From: Rugalucina vietnamica
Lineage: Eukaryota > Mollusca > Bivalvia > Lucinida > Lucinidae
Reading direction: 5' to 3'
DNA length: 64,000 nt
Assembly: GCA_964017185.1 (NCBI GenBank)
Contig: OZ024878.1
Coordinates: 2,335,151-2,399,150 of the forward strand
In this document: piece after piece, positions 33,718-45,013 of the stretch
How the letters are laid out: every line of letters starts with the position of its first letter
Numbering within the stretch: position 1 is the first letter of the stretch
Made by a program: the position numbers and the translations under genes
Notes under the pieces: model-generated
What the model was told of the DNA's origin: nothing
The model's input: only the letters and a program-made list of their open reading frames with translations
The model's database searches: none

Positions 33718-34576
33718 CGAGGGGCGAGCAAAAAGTTCGTGGACTTTGCCAATAAAATCAAAAGTACTTATGCGATTTCTCTGAATTTACCGTATGTTTG
33801 CGATCAATTTAAAACAAGCATAGAAAGTTTCAGAAAAATCGCTTGATAAACGTCGTTGCTATGGCAATTTGTTTGATGCTTGTTAGCACTACCTGGAGCA
33901 CGCCAAGACGTTAACGTCATTTACCAACGGGTTTTCTGTATAAGCTGGCCGAGTCAACAGTTCCTATAAACATTATTTCTCATTCGACTTCAAGCAAATT
34001 TTCATATTTTTATTCGCCATCCGTGAGTGATTACAGTAGAAAGTTTAAGGCAAATCGATAGAAAAAATCAAGTTTTTATGACAATATCTGCGACAGACGC
34101 TATGATTATCCGAGGCATGCCATGACGTTTAAGTTGTTCGCGTAGATGTTTGTGCTTAATTGTTGTCTTAACAGCTAGTTGGTTGTGACTAACACATTGC
34201 ACATCATTGAACACTGTTGTATGCTTCAGTTCTGATGTGTCTCTATCTATTAGTAACAAATCAGACGTTTCTGTAGGTTTTATTCCGATATCTCGCACAT
34301 ATTTTATCGATGTGCAAGTTTCCGCTATTCACCAGTAACTTCATTTTTACTAAATTTTTGCTTAGACTTGTCTTTCAAAAAGTGTCGCTGTAGCGTTGTC
34401 TTTCGAATGCGATAACTGCAAGTTCACATTTCAAGCCGAATAACATCATTTTCAATATTCCATTTTACATGAATGTCGATAATAGACCATTATTACTCTT
34501 GTGAAAATACGAAAACAATCGGACGTCAATTATAAAAGTTATTAAGAAAGTCTTCGAACTTTTTGCTCGCCCCTCG
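33718..34576. mobile_element. Mariner-like element, non-autonomous
   Basis: Perfect 22-bp inverted ends beginning CGAGGGGCGAGCAAAAAGTT, extended imperfectly (GACTTT on both sides), with TA on each flank (33716-33717 and 34577-34578). Length 859 bp. Tc1/mariner elements use TA target sites and this end type. A 76-codon minus-strand frame (34068-34298) does not show the D,D(34)D transposase signature, so it looks internally deleted or decayed. An X-box-like GTTGCTATGGCAAT occurs at about 33863. Confidence 0.8.
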
Positions 34577-34799
34577 TATATCAATATTTTCCCTTCAAAC
34601 AAAAATGCAGATTCCAATCTGTTACAGATGGTCAGTCAGTAGTAGCAGCCCATCTATTTCCCCGAGCCCCAACCGGTCCATATTCCCACCCGACTACCGT
34701 AACAGAGTGCAAACAGGCATCAGACAATGACAAAGTTATAAACGTTTTTATGTAATAAAGCACCAATCTCTTTTTTAATACTTAAAAGATAAAAGTTGA

Positions 34800-34985
34800 C
34801 AATGATCAGGAAAAGGCGCAATCAGAAAGAAATTCCCACTCCAAAACCGAAAGGAAAAAAAATTGACAAGCAGGTACTTATCGTAACATATCGTAAGCGA
34901 GTGAACAGCTATTTCCATCTAGGTGGCCACTTAGTTACCCAAACTTAATATATGAAAACGTACCTAAGGTGCAAACAGCAATGAA
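34800..34985 (-). repeat. Repeat A, truncated
   Basis: ATGATCAGGAAAAGGCGCAA, CCACTCCAAAACCG, GGTGGCCACTTAGTTACCC and GGTGCAAACAGCA in order. The element stops abruptly after that. Confidence 0.75.
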
Positions 34986-35065
34986 TAGCACATGTATATC
35001 GCAGTTGAGATCGTATGCTGCATTAATGTTTGTAATTCTTTAAACTATATGAGCATCACATGGTT

Positions 35066-35323
35066 CATCAGGATAACATATCCGTGCAATATATACCCCT
35101 GTATACCCCACTTGTTACATATAAGGTAAAACTGGGGTTTACAGGGGTATACATATTTTTCTTATTTTTGATCCAAAACATAAAGTATGGGTACTCGTTA
35201 GAATGCTTCGGCGTACCCACATTCATGTTCTGAGCATAAATATAAAAAATATCATTTTTTCCAATGATTTTTTTCACTTTTTACTGCCGAAAATATTCTC
35301 TGTATGGGCAAGTTTTCGTAATG
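35066..35323 (+). mobile_element. MITE B
   Basis: CATCAGGATAACATATCCGT at one end and GGGCAAGTTTTCGTAATG at the other. Family blocks TACCCC..ACTGGGGTTTACAGGGG and TGGGTACTCGTTAGAA are present; the central palindrome is degraded. Confidence 0.8.
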
Positions 35324-35619
35324 TAGTATCTGCTGCATATTGACTTTCAGGCGTCTGGTGCTATGTCTGTCTATATTAAGATTTGCGTCCTGTACTAATG
35401 AATGCATATTATTTACAACTATAGTAGATGATCTCTTCAAACAAACCACACACATCCTAGTTTGTTGCACAATCTCTAATCAGTAAACAGATGAATTGTC
35501 AGTTAACAACTCAATGGTGCACTTGCGGCTGTCCATAATCATTGTAAGAACATGACTTTTTTTGCCATTACCATTACGTTTTTGCTAATGATCACTAATT
35601 AAGAAAACAAATAAAAGGA

Positions 35620-35880
35620 TACAAGTAGGCAATAATCAGGAAAAGGCGCAATCAAAACAAATCCCACTCTAAAACCGAGGTGGGAAAAACTAAATTGGCA
35701 AATGGGTACTTATCGTAAGCCGAGTGAGCAGCTATTTCCCAACAGGCGGCCACTCAGTTACCCGAACTTTAATGAAATATGAAAACGTACATAAGGTTCA
35801 AACAGCACAAAAATTCGACTCCGAAACATAAAACAAATAGAGCCATAACAGATTATCGCCTTGGAATGATCAGTAATATA
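35620..35880 (-). repeat. Repeat A, truncated
   Basis: From TACAAGTAGGCAATAATCAG to GGAATGATCAGTAATATA. The constant end is kept and the far end lost. Confidence 0.8.
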
Positions 35881-36227
35881 TACTTAGCGCCAATGAAAAG
35901 TTACTACTAAATCAGGTTCAATAAACACATTATAATATTTGATTAATTCTGAAAAGACAACTGCCGACACTTCAGCATTCATTTCTATGGCAGAGAGTCT
36001 CATCTATTATTGCTATCAAAAACGGTGATCAACACAGTCGAAAAGATTGTACGCTCTCCTTGACAAATGTCAGAAATTTCCATATATAGAGAAATGCAAA
36101 ATTGGGGCACTACCTGAAAGTAAGGTCGTCTATATCGTCAATTGATGGAAAAATAAACCACTTTGGTGGCGTTTTCAATAAGGGTGTTAGAGGCATGAGA
36201 AGACATGACACTTTGTGAAAATTTGGC

Positions 36228-36423
36228 TTACTAGAAGCCCCCTTTTTAGATCTACATCTTTCTGTTACAAATGGATTTGTTTCTTCTAAAATTTATGATA
36301 AGCGCGATGACTTTGATTTTGATATAGTAAATTTTCCTTTTTTGGATGGTGACGTTCCTCGCCGTGCTTCTTATGGTGTATACATTTCGCAACTTATTTC
36401 GCACTCTGCTTTCCGTTATTCAT
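36228..36423 (+). pseudogene. Penelope-like RT fragment
   Basis: Translates to the RT segment with FLDLHLSVTNGFV, KIYDKRDDFDFDIVNFPF and a YGVYISQLI block, in one frame until a stop at 36423. It should continue directly into the FARVCNHVTDFN segment at 36848 but is separated from it by ~60 bp of unrelated sequence and a near full-length A copy (36487-36845). The catalytic YLDD-containing region upstream is missing. Confidence 0.7.
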
Positions 36424-36486
36424 GTTAAACGTTGGTATCTATGTTTAGTATTTTCTTAATATGATTTCTTATTTCTTGTTTATCAC

Positions 36487-36845
36487 TGAACCACTACAGA
36501 AGCTGAGGGTGAGGTTAGGTACCTGTAAAACCGGTTTAAGCCCGCCAGAAACATTGTGTTACTGATCGTTCCAAGGCGATACTTCTGTGGTGGTTCTTTT
36601 TGTTTTATGTCTTGGTATTTAAATTTTTTTTGTGCTGTTGGCGCCTTATGTGTGTTTTCATAGTTTTAGTTAAGTTAAGGTAACTGAGTGGCCACCTATT
36701 GGGAAAATAGCTGCTCATTCGGCTTACGATATATTTCATGGTATAAGTACCTGATTGTTAGTTTGGTTTTTTCCCACCTCGGTTTTGGAGTGGGAATCTT
36801 TTTCTGACTGCGCCTTTTCCTGATCTTTGCCTACTTATACCTTTT
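36487..36845 (+). repeat. Repeat A, near full-length, inside RT remnant
   Basis: From AACCACTACAGAAGCTGAGG to CCTACTTATACCTTTTT. It lies between two halves of a Penelope-like RT remnant in the same orientation. A second copy at 37531 follows the 3' end of that remnant. Confidence 0.85.
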
Positions 36846-36847
36846 TA

Positions 36848-37256
36848 TTATGTTTGCTAGAGTCTGCAATCATGTTACAGACTTCAACGCTCGAAATAAA
36901 TGTTTAACGGCAAAACTTCTTCAACAGGGCTATCGGTATCATAAACTTCGAAAAACCTTTTCTAAATTTTATCGTAGACACTATGAATTGATTTCAAAAT
37001 ATAATGTTGGGTTAAAGACGCTTTTAAGTGAGGGCCTTTCGGAACCTGAATTTTATGGTGACTTGGTTTAAAAATTTAAGAAAATTATAGGAATTAATGA
37101 TTTTTCTTTACAGTTCAGAAAAAAATCATAACACGTTACAGACGTATAGGTTATAACTTGAATGTTATGCGACAGTCTGCATGCTTAGTTTTTAACCCAA
37201 TCATGGTTGATAACTATGCTGCCTTCTTTAATTGCACGCCGGTTGGTCGGGCGTAA
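36848..37256 (+). pseudogene. Penelope-like RT, C-terminal end
   Basis: A 73-codon frame (36850-37071) reads FARVCNHVTDFNARNKCLTA, KLLQQGYRYHKLRK, FSKFYRRHYEL and GLSEPEFYGDLV, then breaks. After a frameshift, blocks equivalent to YKKIGYNLNVMRQSACLVFN and NPIMVDNYAAFFNCTPVGRA continue to a premature TAA near 37254. In the right arm at 43240-43575 the same protein ends ..VGRASDSMMAPT, so an 11-bp deletion or so damaged the end here. This is the C-terminal domain after the polymerase core of this RT family. Assignment to Penelope-like elements is by recalled family resemblance. Confidence 0.7.
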
Positions 37257-37530
37257 GACTCTACTTAAAGCTATTCATTTTAGTTGGTTGGGGCCGGAGC
37301 TTCTTGTCTGTTGCTTGGCCCACCGGGGTTCAACTGGTGTTTTTCTTTTGCTCCGGAGTTAGTATGTTATTCGGCGCCCAGGGATCTCCATCGTCGGGCA
37401 GCTTACTCAATCTGTGAGTCCTGGTTTTTGATTCTTCAGAATGTTTATCATGTTTTATTTGTTTGCTCTTGATGATTCATTGACTAGTTGGTGATTCACC
37501 ACGAGGACCGAAGAACTTACTAAATGTTAT
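37257..37530 (+). mobile_element. Penelope-like element 3' UTR
   Basis: The segment from AGTTGGTTGGGGCCGGAGCT to ACGAGGACCGAAGAACT is repeated in both arms of the palindrome at 42.6-43.6 kb, always just after the RT C-terminus and just before repeat A. It is therefore the 3' untranslated part of the element; the short frames in it (37232-37417, 37284-37472) are not genes. Confidence 0.7.
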
Positions 37531-37890
37531 GAACCACTGCAGAAGCTGAGGGTGAGGTTAGGCGCCTGTAACACCGGTTTAAGCCCGCCAGTAACTTTGT
37601 GTTACTGATCGTTCGAAGGCGATACTTCTGTGGTGGTTCTTTTTGTTTTATGTCTTGGTGTTTAATTTTTTTTTGTGCTGTTGGCGCCTTATGTGTGTTT
37701 TCATAGTTTTAGTTAAGTTAAGGTAACTGAGTGGCCACCTATTGGGAAAATAGCTGCTCATTCGGCCTACGATATGTTTCATGGTATAAGTGCCTGATTG
37801 TTAGTTTGGTTTTTTCCCCACCTCGTTTTTGGAGTGGGAATCTTTTTTCTGATTGCGCCTTTCCTGATCTTTGCCTACTTGTACCTTTCT
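37531..37890 (+). repeat. Repeat A, attached to the Penelope-like element 3' end
   Basis: Full ~360-bp copy from AACCACTGCAGAAGCTGAGG to TGCCTACTTGTACCTTT, directly downstream of the element's 3' UTR with no gap. This placement indicates that A is the 3' terminal part of the element. Confidence 0.8.
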
Positions 37891-38249
37891 AGTTCTCAAT
37901 AATTTCGAAAGTCACAAATTGGATGTGATGCACGTGCACCGTAGTTCCCGGGCTAGTGGAACTGTTTAATGTCTCTAAATCAATTGGCTATTGACTAGAA
38001 TCATAAATAAAACTAAAATTTTAAGAGAAATTTTATATTGTACAGAACATCGAATCTTTAGAGGTGGTAACTTTTCATTGACTCTGAGTATATAAAATTA
38101 CTGGGGTCTGGAATCGCATACGTGTTCTCTGACTTTCTTACGTCGTTGTATAATGTTACATCTCGCGGTAGTGAGAATTCCAGATGCTGCTCTTGAAAGA
38201 AAAGTTTAAAATAATCAATGGCCATGAGCTAGAACAATCAAAACCAAAG

Positions 38250-38450
38250 TCCAAGATAACACACACAGGTAGGATTCTCACAGCAATACACTGATATAAG
38301 AACATACGATTGACCGATCGAGGACCTAAAGATGGCCACTAAGTTACCTGAATGAATCTTAATGTATGAACACGCACACAAGTTAAAATCAACACCAAAA
38401 CATTAAGAAATATAAAATAAAAAGAGGTACCGTCTCGAGACTTTGAGTAA
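38250..38450 (-). repeat. Repeat A, very degenerate
   Basis: GATGGCCACTAAGTTACCTG, AACACGCACACAAGTT and AACACCAAAACATTAAG blocks occur in order. Confidence 0.5.
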
Positions 38451-38639
38451 TATAAACTTTGTGAGGCAATTTGACAAATGTTCATGTGGATTCATAGCAT
38501 TTCTAGCTAGTCGAAGAGGATGAACCTGTGTTTGCTAAAGTTAAAAGGTAAAACGCGAACAAAGAATATGTGCATTTAGTGTCCTTGCTTGAACTTGTAG
38601 AAATCAAGCAACAGTAACATATTGTTTTTATAATACTTG

Positions 38640-38845
38640 ACCCCATTTGGATAGTACTAGTCTTCGTATCGACTACCCAGTTGAAAATTGCTTAACTACA
38701 GTAATTCACTAAAATGGCGTCATGTTTCCAAATCTAAAGGGTCACTGATGAGACTTTAGTAGCCGAAGCCGCAGTATGAATCATAACCTTTCTCATTAAT
38801 ATGTTCACTTCTCTTACAGGATATCAGTTTTAATTTTATTAGCAT
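38640..38845 (-). repeat. Repeat P, inverted copy
   Basis: The reverse complement carries AAGACTAGTACTATCC, a TTGGAAACATG region, the GTGACCC block and GAGAAAGG with TTATGATTC, in P order. Confidence 0.65.
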
Positions 38846-38926
38846 TATACATTTATATTATTAAAAAGGTTGAATTTCTGCTAATGATAAAACGTTATAT
38901 GTTATGATGCTTTTGTGCATATTTCT

Positions 38927-39092
38927 CATCAGGAACACATGTCCGTGAAATGTATAACCCCTGAAACCCCACTTTTATATAGAACAACTGGGGTTTTTCA
39001 ATGTTTTGAGCACATATGATAAGATCAACTAAATTTTTCCAATGAAATTTAAAAAAAAACTCTGTATATTGCATGAGAAAGTTTTTGTTATG
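38927..39092 (+). mobile_element. MITE B, internally deleted
   Basis: CATCAGGAACACATGTCCGT at the left and GAAAGTTTTTGTTATG at the right. The central palindrome is missing. Confidence 0.7.
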
Positions 39093-39339
39093 TATTCGTT
39101 TCTCTCTCTTTGAAGCTAATATCAGTCTAATTGTTACTTTAAGAGTCACCAGGTGTGACACGATAATCTGTGTACATTTCTTTTCTTAAATGGATTGATG
39201 ATTTGAATCCATATTGTTCAACACACGCACCGTTCTTTGAAAGCATTATGGGCTCCTCGAAACAAATGGGTAAGTCAATCACGAAAATCTGCCTACGTAG
39301 TAAACATACCGTGTATGTAGTTTTTTTTTTCACCTGCGA

Positions 39340-39530
39340 AAAATTATATTATCTATTTTCTTTTTTACTTAGTTTTTTTTTTATTTTCTGTTCAAAACAT
39401 TGAGACGGTTCTAATGAGTACCCACAATCTATGTTTGGAAACAAATATCAGAAAAAACATACCCCTGTATACCCCAGTTTTTACTGTATAAAAGTGGGGT
39501 ATTAAGGGATATTCACTGCATGAATACGTT
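39340..39530 (-). mobile_element. MITE B, partial
   Basis: GACGGTTCTAATGAGTACCC, ACAATCTATGTTTGG, ATACCCCTGTATACCCCAG and AAAGTGGGGTATTAAGGG are family B blocks. The left end is eroded. Confidence 0.65.
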
Positions 39531-40065
39531 TGAATTTATCAAATCAAAATTATGTATACTAATAATATTCTGAATGGAACCGATGAATATACTAAAAGTT
39601 GTCAAAATCCTTCAATCTGTACATGATTGTAATTTATTCGACTTTGGATGAGCTTGTTTACAAGTGCAACATACTAAAACCCTTTCCAAACAATTGTTAA
39701 ATGTGGTTCTTCTGTTATAGTTCATCCTTCTACATGCACACAAATACGTACGTGTATATTGTATAATATTGTTTTTTTCGATTTCGACTATCCCCGCCGC
39801 CATGTAAAGATTAATGAGTATGTCACTTGCTTTAGTCAGTATCGAACCTCGAAAACATGACCGCACTTCCTAAGCCGATTATTGAACATGCATTCGTGAT
39901 AATTATACAGGTGGACGCCTGTGAAAAAAGCTGATTTACTCTAATTAAGCTCCGTTCAATATTTCAATAATGTAATTGATAAACGATGAGCAATCAACAG
40001 TGATCGTGAAAGCAAATTGAGAAGATCGTGGTAGTGAAAACTGAAATTACAGAAATTGATTCAAT

Positions 40066-40507
40066 TTAACCCATATTTGACGAATGGCTTCTCTCATTGT
40101 TATCAATTGGATGAGTTAACTTTCACTTTGAGGGGTGTTAGGAGTCATTTTAATTTTTTTTATCTCATTTTTCAATGAAATTTCTCTGTGTAAACAGAAA
40201 AGCCCAAGATGGGACGCCGCGTTCTGTGGCGTCACATCTGAAGCTATACTGTTTGCCTTTATCCCACAAAAGGGACGCCAGGCTTATATGAGTTAAATTT
40301 ACTCATAATGGGACATAGGCAAACAGAATAACCCCGGATGTGACGCCGCAGAACGCAGCGTTCCGTCTCACGCTATTCTGTATGCTTAGAGGAATTTAAT
40401 CAAAAAGTGGAATGAGAATTCAAAATCACTCCTAACGTCCCTTAAAATGACAATGGACTATCCCAATTGATAATGATGGGCGAATCATTTCGTCATAAAT
40501 GGGTTAA
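40066..40507. mobile_element. Two MITE C copies, head to head
   Basis: 40066-40296 (minus) runs TTAACCCATATTTGACGAAT to TATATGAGTTAA, and 40297-40507 (plus) runs TTACTCATAATGGGACATAG to AAATGGGTTAA. They abut at a shared TTAA, giving a ~440-bp inverted pair that could fold back. Confidence 0.75.
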
Positions 40508-40530
40508 AATTTCCCAACCCAGACACCAGA

Positions 40531-40820
40531 TGTAAAGGTAAAAGAAGGCAATGATCAGAAAAGAAGCAATCAAAGAGAGAGTCTTAATAAAAAACAGAGA
40601 TGGGGAAAACACTAAATTAACAATCAGGTATTTATACGAAGAAAACATATCGCAAACGTGGTAAGCAGCTACTTCCAAAAAGGCGGCCACTCAGTTACCC
40701 AAACATAGCTTAAATGTGAAAACGTACATAAGGTGGAAACAACAAAATTTCCAACGCCAAAACATACAACAATTTATAGAACCACTATAGAAGTATCGCC
40801 TTGGATAGATCAGTAACTAC
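40531..40820 (-). repeat. Repeat A, truncated
   Basis: GGCAATGATCAGAAAAGAAG, GAGATGGGGAAAACACTAAA, GGCGGCCACTCAGTTACCC and TAGATCAGTAACTAC occur in order. Confidence 0.75.
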
Positions 40821-40834
40821 TTTTTTGTAGACAA

Positions 40835-42212
40835 ACTGAGGTTTACAGGGGCATTATTAGCGGCAACGCATAAAATGTGGGTACTCATGAGAACCGCCTC
40901 GACCACAAGCAATGTTTGATTAATGATATGAAAAATATCATTTTTTCAACCAAAATTTTCAAGTTTCACTATTTGGGAACAAATCTGTATATATACTGAC
41001 GTCAACAAAAAACGCCTCAGTCAACTTTGACACGTCACTCTGCCAAGATTAACAACTTAAATTATTTTGAATATTAGTCATATCTTTTGCTAACCGTTTG
41101 CGCATTCGGAAGTGCTGAAATGGAATTATTCAGACAACTGCTTGAAAAATGACATGCTGTTGAAAACATACACCCCTCGCAAAATCCCTATTCTGTTCAT
41201 GAACCGGTCTATCAGGCATAGCTTCTTTCGATTACTGAAAGTCTCCTCTGCAATACCAACACATAAGCCATACAGTGCGATAGCCATACGTGACCATATG
41301 TTGTTAAAACACATTTTTGAAAACTGAATTTCGAACTTAAGCGTTATTGACGTCACTGCAGTTAATGATCAATGCTTAAATGGAAATCGCCGTCAAAATG
41401 GCCAAAATGTTTTCAAAGGCTATCCTGGTATGGCTATCTAACGCAGAATAGTTTCTATTGTTACTTCTCCTGGCTTTCACCGTGAATCGAACGTCCTTAC
41501 GGATAACGTGTATTTGACGTCTAGGGAAGTAAGCGTCAGAACACCATTGCCCCATCCTTGGCTATTCATTCGAAATAATGCAACTACGTTACGAAAATTA
41601 ATTCAAGGTGTGCATCCGAATACGACGGCATCGTTTCTGAAATATTTCATCATCAGAATTCGTAAGCATAAGAGACGTCGACGTCAAAAAAGATTTTGCT
41701 ACAGAAGCGTCGGCGAAAGAGCTACAGTAACAAAAATCGATGGAGGGAATCTTATGCCGAAGCGAACGATGGTCCTAGAATAAGGAGTCGCTTTGAACGC
41801 CAGAAACCGAACTGTATCATTTTTTCTTTCCGTCTGTTTCTTCTCTTGTGAAAAGTCCCTATGTTATTTTCAGTATTTCAACTTCAAGTAGTCCAGTATT
41901 GTTACATTTAAAATTTTTGATGCTTTAAGGTTTGTAAAACGACTTTGCACGGCTTTCAAGAATTTTCCCGTCAAAAACGTCTGTACCATGACGTCAGGAT
42001 GCATTTTTAAAAATGGTGCAAACACGCAAGTTTTGAGAAAAGCGCGCATCTTAACCAAATTCGGGCTATGCTATACCATGAGAGAGAACGTAAAAATAAG
42101 GGAAATGCAAACTTCGTTTATATTGTATATCTATTGGCCAAGTTACGCAACATTTTCGATGAGGCGTTTTTTATTGACGTCAGTATATCATGGGTGTGTT
42201 ATCATATTGGTT
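40835..42212 (+). mobile_element. MITE B copy split by a TIR element
   Basis: Left part 40835-40995 (ATGTGGGTACTCATGAGAAC, CGCCTCGA, AAATATCATTTTTTCAACC, AAATCTGTATATA) and right part 42184-42212 (TATATCATGGGTGTGTTATC, AT) together make the 3' half of family B. The 40996-42183 element sits exactly between them. Confidence 0.65.
40996..42183. mobile_element. 1.19-kb DNA element with CTGACGTCAA ends
   Basis: The left end CTGACGTCAACAAAAAACGC (40996-) and right end GCGTTTTTTATTGACGTCAG (-42183) are inverted repeats of about 27 bp with one or two mismatches, flanked by TATA on each side (40992-40995 and 42184-42187). It interrupts a MITE B copy at that TATA. Internal frames of 71 codons (41112-41327) and 91 codons (41508-41783, ending in an RKHKRRRRQKRF basic run) show no transposase signature. 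Superfamily unresolved; the TA-rich target hints at Tc1/mariner. Confidence 0.8.
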
Positions 42213-42582
42213 TTGGAGTTTATCAATCTTTTGCTCTAATCATTTTTTTCTAGAGTGTAAAGTGCATGACTGTGTCATCAGAAGTCATTTACATCTATCA
42301 TCCCTGTTAACGAGCCCCCAGAGTCGACAAGAATCAGCTTTTATTTCCCGGCATATGATCATTTATTACTCTACTGTCATAAAATAGGGAAATGAAAATT
42401 GATTAACGTATGGAGCAGCAAACTAACTGGAAAACGATTGCTATGCGTATACGCTAGATTGAGGGAGTACACTAGTTTGCCAAAATCGCGCATGAGATTT
42501 GTTGAGCGAGTATTGTTTGATCAAATACCTAGGCAAATATGACAGTATAGATACAAAAGGACATATACTGACTGATTACTGA

Positions 42583-43575
42583 CTTAAAGCTAATCATTTT
42601 AGTTGGTTGGAGCCGGAGCTTCTTGTCTGTTGCTTGGCCCACCGGGGTCCAACTGGTGTTTTTCTTTTGCTCGGGAGTTAGTGGGTTATTCGGCGCCCAG
42701 GGATCTCCATCGTCGGACAGCTTACTCAATCTGTGAGTCCTTGTTTTTGATTCATCAGGATGTTTACCATGATTTATTTGTTTGTTCTTGATGATTCATT
42801 GACTAGTTAGAGATTCACGAGGACCGAAGAACTAACTAAATGTTATGAACCACCGCAGAAGCTGAGGGTGAGGTTAGGAAAAAGGTACAAGTAGGCAAAG
42901 ATCAGGAAAAGGCGCAATCAGAAAAAGATTCCCACTCCAAAAACCGAGGTGGGAAAAAACCAAACTAACAATCAGGTACTTATACCATGAAACATATCGT
43001 AAGCCGAATGAGCAGCTATTTTCCCAATAGGTGGCCACTCAGTTACCTTAACTTAACTAAAAATATGAAAACATACATAAGGCGCCAACAGCACAAAAAA
43101 TTTTAAACACCAAGACATAAAACAAAAAGAACCACTACAGAAGTATCGACTTGGAACGATCAGTAACACAAAGTTACTGGCGGGCTTAAACCGGTTTTAC
43201 AGGTACCTAACCTCACCCTCAGCTTCTGCAGTGGTTCACAACATTTAGTTAGTTCTTCGGTCCTCGTGGTGAATCTCTAACTAGTCAATGAATCATCAAG
43301 AACAAACAAATAAATCATGATAAACATCCTGATGAATCAAAAACCAGGACTCACAGATTGAGTAAGCTGCCCGACGATGGAGATCCCTGGGCGCCGAATA
43401 ACCTACTAACTCCGGAGCGAAAGAAAAACACCAGTTGGACCCCGGTGGGCCAAGCAACAGACAAGAAGCTCCGGCCCCAACCAACTAAAATGAATAGCTT
43501 TAAGTCGGGGCCATCATAGAGTCTGACGCCCGACCCACCGGCGTGCAATTAAAGAAGGCAGCATAGTTATCAACC
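42583..43575. mobile_element. Tail-to-tail Penelope-like 3' ends, large palindrome
   Basis: The left arm 42583-42878 (+) is the element's 3' UTR plus the first 32 bp of repeat A. The spacer 42879-43238 is a complete A copy in reverse, and the right arm 43239-43575 is the 3' UTR and the last ~28 codons of the RT in reverse (ending ..VGRASDSMMAPT, stop). Arms of ~250 bp are about 95% alike by eye and are separated by ~400 bp. Either two copies inserted tail to tail or one inverted duplication occurred. Confidence 0.75.
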
Positions 43576-43578
43576 ATG

Positions 43579-43896
43579 AAAAACCGGTTTAAGCCCGCCA
43601 GTAACTTTGTGTTACTGATCGTTCCAAGGCGATACTTCTGTGGTGGTTCTTTTTGTTTTATGTCTTGGTGATTAAAAATATTTTATGTGCTGTTGGCGCC
43701 TTATGTATGTTTTCATATTTTTAATTAAGGTAACTGAGTGGCCACCTATTGGGAAAATAGCTGCTCATTCGGCTTACGATATGTTTCATTGTATAAGTAC
43801 CTGATTGTTAGTTTGTTTTTTTCCCACCTCGGTTTTTGGAGTGGGAATCTCTCTCTGGTTGCGCCTTTTCCTGATCTTTGCCTACTTGTACCTTTT
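43579..43896 (+). repeat. Repeat A, truncated
   Basis: From AAACCGGTTTAAGCCCGCCA to CCTACTTGTACCTTTTT. It begins where the reversed element of the palindrome ends (CAACCATGA). Confidence 0.8.
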
Positions 43897-43969
43897 TATT
43901 TGAATGGTTATATTTGAAGTACTTTTTGAGTCCCATGATATCCAATCTTTGAGTAAAATTCCAAACAAT

Positions 43970-44086
43970 GAGCCGTCTCGTGGGGAAACCAAGAATTTGG
44001 TTTCCGAATATGCAGTTACTAGGAAGCTGATCTGCGCCTTTATTTTCGCATATGCAGATTATTTGTTTTCTCATGGCGCGGGTTAA
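43970..44086 (+). mobile_element. MITE D, internally deleted
   Basis: GAGCCGTCTCGTGGGGAAAC and TTTTCTCATGGCGCGGGTTA ends, with GAAGCTGATCTGCGCCTTTA between. Only ~117 bp remains of the ~240-bp family. Confidence 0.65.
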
Positions 44087-44317
44087 ATGTGTTTCAGTAT
44101 CAAACGGAATGAAAATACAATAATTCTATCATCAAATAAAAAATTCTTCCTGCAGCTAACAATTAATCCACATATTAAATTTTATATAAAATATAATAAC
44201 AAAGTATACTATACATATTGCGTGCAAGGTTCAGATTAGAAATATGATTATGTAGAGTGCATGCTGCAGTTAAAAGTATGTGACCAAACAGCATACGCCG
44301 CTTTGCAGACAGTGGTA

Positions 44318-44559
44318 TTAACTCATTTAAACCTGGCGTCCTTTTTATGGGACATTGGCAAACAGTTTAGCCCATATCTGACGCCGCATATGTGCGTCGT
44401 CCCATCTGAGGCTATTATGTTTGCTTATAGAAAATGCACCGAAAATTAGATTGCAATTCAAAATTACTCCTCATTCCCTTAAAATGAAAATGGGCTCACT
44501 CAAAATGAAAAAGATGAGCAAAAAATGATGGGCAAGGCCATTCATCACTAATGGGTTAA
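44318..44559 (+). mobile_element. MITE C
   Basis: TTAACTCATTTAAACCTGGC to ACTAATGGGTTAA, with a degenerate inner palindrome. Confidence 0.75.
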
Positions 44560-44725
44560 AATGAAGAACTTTATGGCCATTTCGCCATGTTTGTTTTTCA
44601 TTATCTGATACTGGGCATCCTAAAAATCTTGTTAACATTCTTTTAGCTAATTCAACCAACGATATTTCCTAAAACCAATTTCTACTTCTTCAGATCCAGT
44701 GTTTATAATGTGCTTTATTGCTGTT

Positions 44726-44950
44726 CTCATTTAAGACCGGCGTCCCTTTTATGGGACATAGGCAAACAGAATAGCCCCAGATGTGATGCCGCAGAACGCG
44801 GCGTCCCATCTGGGGCTATTCTGTTTGCACAGAGAAATTTCATCGAAAAATTAGATAAAAAATAAAAATCACTCCTAACACCCCTAAAAATGAAAGTGGA
44901 CTCACCCAATTGATGATGATGGGAAAATCTATTCGTCAAATATGGGTTAA
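44726..44950 (+). mobile_element. MITE C
   Basis: CTCATTTAAGACCGGCGTCC to AAATATGGGTTAA. It has the best inner palindrome of the family (AACAGAATAGCCCCAGATGT against GGGGCTATTCTGTT). Confidence 0.75.
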
Positions 44951-45013
44951 CGAACATGCAAATTTCTGTGTTATAAAATCTTCCGCGAGATCATTTGATA
45001 ATGAGGGAGAAAT

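Noticed and set aside
37232..37472. Short ORFs repeated at 42603-42791 and 43296-43548
   Set aside because: They recur because they lie in the 3' UTR of the Penelope-like element; frames differ between copies and follow the RT stop.
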